Shown in pieces: positions 30,122 to 33,831 of a stretch of DNA of 33,831 nucleotides. The stretch spans positions 1 through 33,831 of the forward strand of contig CAMNJQ010000039.1 in NCBI GenBank assembly GCA_946541575.1, written 5' to 3'. The notes beneath the pieces were generated by a model. That model was not told the DNA's origin. It made no database searches and saw nothing but the letters and a program-made list of their open reading frames with translations. The DNA is from an uncultured Clostridium sp. (GTDB lineage Bacteria > Bacillota_I > Bacilli_A > RF39 > UBA660). Each line of letters begins with the position of its first letter. The first letter of the stretch is position 1. The position numbers were made by a program, and so were the translations under genes.

Positions 30122-30796
30122 ATGAAGAAAAAATATTATATTTTTAAAATAAATAATAACACTATAGGTGTTTATCCTATTATCTTGTTAGTAGTATGTT
30201 GTATTCTTTTCTTCTTAATTTATCGAGAAAATAGTATGAAAATCTTTGACGATAATACTTTGTTATCGTGTGCATTGATTATTCCATATTTAATCTTACA
30301 TGAATTATTACATAGCTTTGCATATGTTATTCATGGAGCTAAATTTAAAAATATAACCTATGGAATTGTACTTGAAAAAGGAGTAATGTGCTGTTTATGT
30401 AAACAAAATATTAAGAGAAAGAACATATTGATTTCACTTTTGTACCCATTTATTCTTATTGGTATTGTCACATTAATAATAGGAATTATTTTTAATATAC
30501 CAGTTTTGGTAATATTATCTCTTTTAAATATAACTGGATGTGCTGGCGATCTTACAATGTTTTATCATTTAGTAAGAATTAAAAACTTTGAATATTCAGA
30601 ATTTGATGATCCAACATCTTTTGCATTGTATACAAATGAGAATTTAAGTAGTAGAAAAATGACTGGTCTTGACTATGTAGGTACAAAAGATAAATTAGAT
30701 ATAAAAGATTTTAGAAAATTATACTTATCAAAAAGTAGTATATTACTTTTAATATTTATAGCAATTATTATAATAACTGGATTAATTATAGAATAA
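30122..30796 (+). CDS. DUF3267 zincin-like membrane protein
   Basis: 224 residues with about five membrane helices. The motif HELLHSFAYVIHGAK (helix 3, near residue 60) gives the HExxH zinc-binding site of the DUF3267 family of putative membrane proteases. The downstream GCAGDLTMFYH contributes the conserved Asp. The linking segment VLEKGVMCCLCKQNIKRKN is typical of the family. It would cut a membrane or wall-associated substrate; the substrate is unknown. It begins 12 bp after the GT4 gene, whose stop is followed by AGGAA, so the two share a transcript. The terminator begins in its stop codon. Confidence 0.88.
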   Translation: MKKKYYIFKINNNTIGVYPIILLVVCCILFFLIYRENSMKIFDDNTLLSCALIIPYLILHELLHSFAYVIHGAKFKNITYGIVLEKGVMCCLCKQNIKRKNILISLLYPFILIGIVTLIIGIIFNIPVLVILSLLNITGCAGDLTMFYHLVRIKNFEYSEFDDPTSFALYTNENLSSRKMTGLDYVGTKDKLDIKDFRKLYLSKSSILLLIFIAIIIITGLIIE

Positions 30797-30821
30797 ATTC
30801 TTCTTTTTAGAAGAATTTTTT
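30795..30821 (+). terminator. Terminator after the DUF3267 gene
   Basis: A perfect 9-bp stem (30795-30803 with 30810-30818) and T run. It starts inside the stop codon TAA (30794-30796). Confidence 0.88.
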
Positions 30822-30849
30822 ATTTATATATATGATTTATAAAATTTTA

Positions 30850-30858
30850 TGATATAAT
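30850..30858 (+). promoter_or_regulatory. Extended -10 promoter of the coiled-coil gene
   Basis: TGATATAAT is a perfect TGnTATAAT. Predicted start near 30865. Confidence 0.65.
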
Positions 30859-30890
30859 TGGTATGATAGAATAATAAGGTGGTGCTCAAT

Positions 30891-32909
30891 ATGTTAGAAG
30901 AGTTACTAAGTAAATATGACTTAGCTCATAGTTCAATAATTAGTGGTGGTAAAGTAAACTTTAATATTAATTTTCTTTTAGATAATAAAGTTTATATTTC
31001 AATTAACAATTTAATTAACAATATAGAGAAAAAAAGTCCTTTTGACTTTAGTAATAATGAAAACTTTATAAATTTTGATTTACCAAAAATATTTCAAAGA
31101 TTCATATCAAAGAATCCATCATTAAATATTAGAAAGATAATGGCAAATGACTCACAAGGAACTATTGTACTAGAAAGAAAAGATGGAAAAGATAGTTTAG
31201 TTGTAAGAAATTGTACAATTAAAATTATGATTTTAATAGATAAATTACTTAGCTCTTATAATAATATAAGTAATGTAGATAAAACAAAACAAGATGCAAT
31301 TCTATTTACAGAAAGCTCATATAATTATTTTAACAATTATATAAAATATAACATAATATTTGATTATGCAAATTATAGAGTATCATACTTTAAAAGTACT
31401 AATAATAAAGTTATAGAAACAAATGTAAAAAAAGCATTTGATGATAATGAAACAAATAATGATAGTAATGATTTATTAATTTTAAATATTGCAAGATATG
31501 CATATACTTTTAATACATTAAATAACAATATTTGGGATGAGATAATAGAAAAATATAAAGATAATGAAAAAGTAATTGAAATATGTAATATTTTTAAAAA
31601 TGAAAAATTTGAAGAATATACTATATATAATAAATCATTATTACTTGCAGAATATGAGAAAGATAATGATATATTATTAAATAATGAAGAGTTAGCAGTT
31701 GAAGAAGCATTAGAAGCTTGTAATAAAAATATAAATTATTTTGATGATAGCTATTTGAAGTGGTGGGATGAAAAACAAGAACATTATTCATCAATACTTG
31801 ATAGAGCTAGAGAAGCAATATGCTTAGAGTTTAAAGACTCATATGGAGTTAATAATAGAAAGAATAAAGAAGATGGGAATATGGAAAAAGAAGATAAAAA
31901 AGAAAGTTTAATATCAAAATTTAAAGAAATAAAAAGACAAAAAGAGTCTTTTGCAAATATAATTAATGATCCAATTGTGGGAGATTCTGTTGAGGATGAA
32001 GTTGAAAAAATATTCTTAGATGTCAATAATGAAAAAATAAAACTTGATGCTGAAGATCAGGCTAAAAAACTTATACAAGTTGAAGAAGAAAGAAATCAAT
32101 TAAAGAAAGATGCAGAAGAGTTTGCCAAGATTATATTAAAAAATGAAAAAGAATATAAGAAGATAATAGCAGCATCTGAAGAACAAGCACGAAAAATAAT
32201 AGATCTAGAAAAAGAAAATGAGAAATTAAAAGTACTTGCAGAAGATAATGCTAAATATATATTAGAAAAACAAAAGCAGATGAGTGAAGAAGAACGATTA
32301 AGAGAATACATTAATAACTCACCAGTAAAATCACAAGATATTGATAAAATTAATAATTTATTAAATGCATTATCAGAAGTAAAAGGAATAGATTTTACAG
32401 TTAATCACCCAACTACTATGCAAGAAGTGTTGTTTTTAGAAGAAAAAATAATAACATATTTAACCACACATAAAAATATAGTACATGATGAAGATACAAT
32501 AGTTCCTATTGAAAAAGAAGAAATGAAAGAATCTAAATCTGTAATAGAGTTATTATCAATGATTAGAAATGCATATGTTTCTAGCCATTTCTTTGAAAAA
32601 GATGGAAGACATACATTAATTGAAGTTAATCCAGTTGATGAAGATACATATAGAGTAACTTTATATTCAGTAAAAGATGATAGTGAAGATGTTTTAATGG
32701 ATGCTTTCTTTGAAGAATATCAATTAACTATAGATGTATTAAAGGAAATATGTGATATTTTCTCTACAGATGCCGTTATAGTTGCTAGTAAAATAGATAA
32801 TATTCCACCAGATAAAGCTGATTATCTAGTAATTGATAATATGGATAATGCTATTAAGTTTATGGATTTCAAAAGAGAAACTATAGAAAAAATAAAAGAA
32901 TTCTTATAA
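30891..32909 (+). CDS. Large coiled-coil protein, unknown function
   Basis: 672 residues, soluble and acidic, with no signal peptide or membrane helix. The first part (about 1-320) is Asn- and Ile-rich and globular. It contains LVVRNCTIKIMILIDKLLSS and WWDEKQEHYSSILDRAREAI. The middle (about 330-475) is a charged coiled coil with four exact 21-residue repeats (residues 387-470), for example AEDQAKKLIQVEEER and AEEFAKIILKNEKEY. The C-terminal domain (about 560-672) is folded, with HTLIEVNPVDEDTYRVTLYS. I recognise no family. The start is ATG 30891, with AAGGTGGTG upstream; two GTG codons before it overlap that site. It converges on rodA, and the last codons of the two genes overlap by 6 bp. 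Confidence 0.8.
   Translation: MLEELLSKYDLAHSSIISGGKVNFNINFLLDNKVYISINNLINNIEKKSPFDFSNNENFINFDLPKIFQRFISKNPSLNIRKIMANDSQGTIVLERKDGKDSLVVRNCTIKIMILIDKLLSSYNNISNVDKTKQDAILFTESSYNYFNNYIKYNIIFDYANYRVSYFKSTNNKVIETNVKKAFDDNETNNDSNDLLILNIARYAYTFNTLNNNIWDEIIEKYKDNEKVIEICNIFKNEKFEEYTIYNKSLLLAEYEKDNDILLNNEELAVEEALEACNKNINYFDDSYLKWWDEKQEHYSSILDRAREAICLEFKDSYGVNNRKNKEDGNMEKEDKKESLISKFKEIKRQKESFANIINDPIVGDSVEDEVEKIFLDVNNEKIKLDAEDQAKKLIQVEEERNQLKKDAEEFAKIILKNEKEYKKIIAASEEQARKIIDLEKENEKLKVLAEDNAKYILEKQKQMSEEERLREYINNSPVKSQDIDKINNLLNALSEVKGIDFTVNHPTTMQEVLFLEEKIITYLTTHKNIVHDEDTIVPIEKEEMKESKSVIELLSMIRNAYVSSHFFEKDGRHTLIEVNPVDEDTYRVTLYSVKDDSEDVLMDAFFEEYQLTIDVLKEICDIFSTDAVIVASKIDNIPPDKADYLVIDNMDNAIKFMDFKRETIEKIKEFL
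32049..32300 (+). repeat. Four 63-bp units coding 21-residue coiled-coil repeats
   Basis: Residues 387-470 of the unknown protein. Units begin AEDQAKKLI, AEEFAKIIL, SEEQARKII and AEDNAKYIL. Each is three heptads long. Confidence 0.75.
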
Positions 32910-33831
32910 AAAGCTTTTTAGCTTTTTTTCTTTTTGTTCAATATTTATAACTATTCCAATTAATATCAAATAAGAAATTAAACTTGATCCACCATAACTT
33001 ATTAAAGGAAAAGTAATACCATTTATAGGTAATAATCCTATCGTCATTGAAATACTTTGTATTTGTTGATAAAAAAATAATGATAATACACCAAAAATTG
33101 TATACTTATTTTCAAAGCTTTTTTCTTTTTTTATAGAGTTTAAAATATGTAAATCAAACAATACAATAATAATAAAAAGTATTAAAATACCAATTAATCC
33201 AAATAATGATATTAACGAAGTAAATATAAAATCAGTAGAAGATTCAGGATAATATAATGGTATTTTATTATGACCTAAAATACCACTAGAACCAATTACG
33301 ATAAGTGAATTATTTAGTTGTAAACCAATTTTATTCTTCCAATCAATAATTCTATCAATTCTATAAATAACATTTTTGCCAAAAAGATTAACTAATAATT
33401 CTTTATCTATTAAATAAGCTACAACAAAACAAGTAACAAAAATAATAATAATGAATGTAAAGAAATATAACCATTTTTTATCAATACCAGATATGTATAT
33501 CATAGATAAACTTATAACAAAATATCCTATAATCGCACCAGTATCAGGTTGAAAAAAAGTTAAAATACTAGGAAGCAATAATAAAAAAAATAGAATAGTT
33601 AATAATTTAATTTCATTAAAGAAACTAATTTTATCTCTATTTTTAAAGAATAAATGAATAATATAAGAATTAATTAAAATTAAGCTAACTTTCATAAATT
33701 CACTAGGTTGAATTGTAATATTGAAAACTCTATACCAAGAAATAGAATTATTTATTTTGCTTCCAAATATAAATAATCCCATAAGCATTATTACATTAAA
33801 AATATATATAAATATTGAATAGTTATATAAT
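32904..33831 (-). CDS. rodA: SEDS peptidoglycan glycosyltransferase RodA, N-terminus cut off
   Basis: About 309 residues are visible; the frame is open to the right window edge. Landmarks of SEDS proteins: ITIQPSEFMKVSLILI, FQPDTGAIIGYFVIS, then YYPESSTDFIFTSLISLFGLIG, which holds the catalytic Asp of the PE..TDFIF motif. It ends SISMTIGLLPINGITFPLISYGGSSLI, the conserved C-terminal segment, with a short KEKKLK tail. The Glu that usually follows DFIF (AEELG) is Ser-Leu-Phe here. RodA polymerises glycan strands along the side wall, together with a PBP2-type transpeptidase and MreB/RodZ. rodZ and gpsB are in this window. The internal ATG at 33788 lies within a membrane helix and is not the start. 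Confidence 0.93.
   Translation of the reverse strand, partial: LYNYSIFIYIFNVIMLMGLFIFGSKINNSISWYRVFNITIQPSEFMKVSLILINSYIIHLFFKNRDKISFFNEIKLLTILFFLLLLPSILTFFQPDTGAIIGYFVISLSMIYISGIDKKWLYFFTFIIIIFVTCFVVAYLIDKELLVNLFGKNVIYRIDRIIDWKNKIGLQLNNSLIVIGSSGILGHNKIPLYYPESSTDFIFTSLISLFGLIGILILFIIIVLFDLHILNSIKKEKSFENKYTIFGVLSLFFYQQIQSISMTIGLLPINGITFPLISYGGSSLISYLILIGIVINIEQKEKKLKSFL
32908..32929. terminator. Bidirectional terminator shared with rodA
   Basis: AAAAAGCT (32908-32915), TTTT loop, AGCTTTTT (32920-32927), with T runs on both sides. It overlaps the stop codon of the + gene (32907-32909) and codes for the last residues of RodA on the minus strand. Confidence 0.82.

Noticed and set aside
1-33831. 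tRNA or rRNA genes
   Set aside because: I saw no cloverleaf-like or rRNA-like sequence on either strand by eye; a tRNA scan would settle it.

Overview
The window is strongly AT-rich and reads as the chromosome of a low-GC Firmicute (Bacilli-type) bacterium. Gene order gpsB-rnpB and rodZ-pgsA-recA-rny, a Bacillus-type LexA box before recA, a type B RNase P RNA, RNase J and RNase Y, and perfect AGGAGG-type ribosome binding sites all fit. GpsB, RodA, an LCP protein, an SH3b/glucosaminidase autolysin and a class B sortase show that it builds peptidoglycan, so it is not a wall-less Mollicute. TGA is a stop (one intact gene ends in it). NifJ and a flavodoxin suggest an anaerobe. An uncultured gut lineage of Bacilli (RF39-like or relatives) is my best guess, not a demonstrated assignment.

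Layout. 1-5107: end of a flavodoxin, then gpsB, rnpB, rodZ, pgsA, recA and rny, all on +. 5143-5805: a secreted cohesin-like membrane protein. 5848-13625 (minus): RNase J, then a three-gene operon, transcribed leftwards from about 13590, that encodes a dockerin-tagged autolysin, a membrane-anchored cohesin-like protein and an LCP/PASTA protein. 13742-17341: surface-glycan genes (an Alg14-like/Alg13-like split glycosyltransferase, a polytopic membrane protein and a GT2 enzyme). 17396-21957: nifJ and a stand-alone GdpP-like DHH phosphoesterase. 21938-22801 (minus): class B sortase. 22824-22962 (minus): a promoter-driven three-hairpin small RNA. 23053-25547: small membrane protein and recG. 25544-26239: decayed IS3-type element with 55-bp inverted ends. 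26236-28130 (minus): a Tyr/Gln/Asn-repeat membrane protein, an overlapping CotF-like gene pair, an unknown small protein and a second three-hairpin small RNA. 28227-32929: a 41-residue membrane peptide, NERD protein, LafB/CpoA-like GT4, DUF3267 metalloprotease-like protein and an unknown coiled-coil protein. 32904-33831 (minus): rodA, cut by the window edge.

What stands out. The adjacent dockerin-autolysin and membrane cohesin genes suggest a miniature cellulosome-style docking system used for the cell wall instead of for plant fibre. Two intergenic small RNAs share one architecture (TTGACA-17-TANNAT promoter, two hairpins, a C-rich single-stranded linker, terminal hairpin), and one displays a loop complementary over 8 nt to the linker of the other. 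Terminator hairpins repeatedly swallow the stop codon of the gene they end, and many promoters are of the extended -10 (TGnTATAAT) type.
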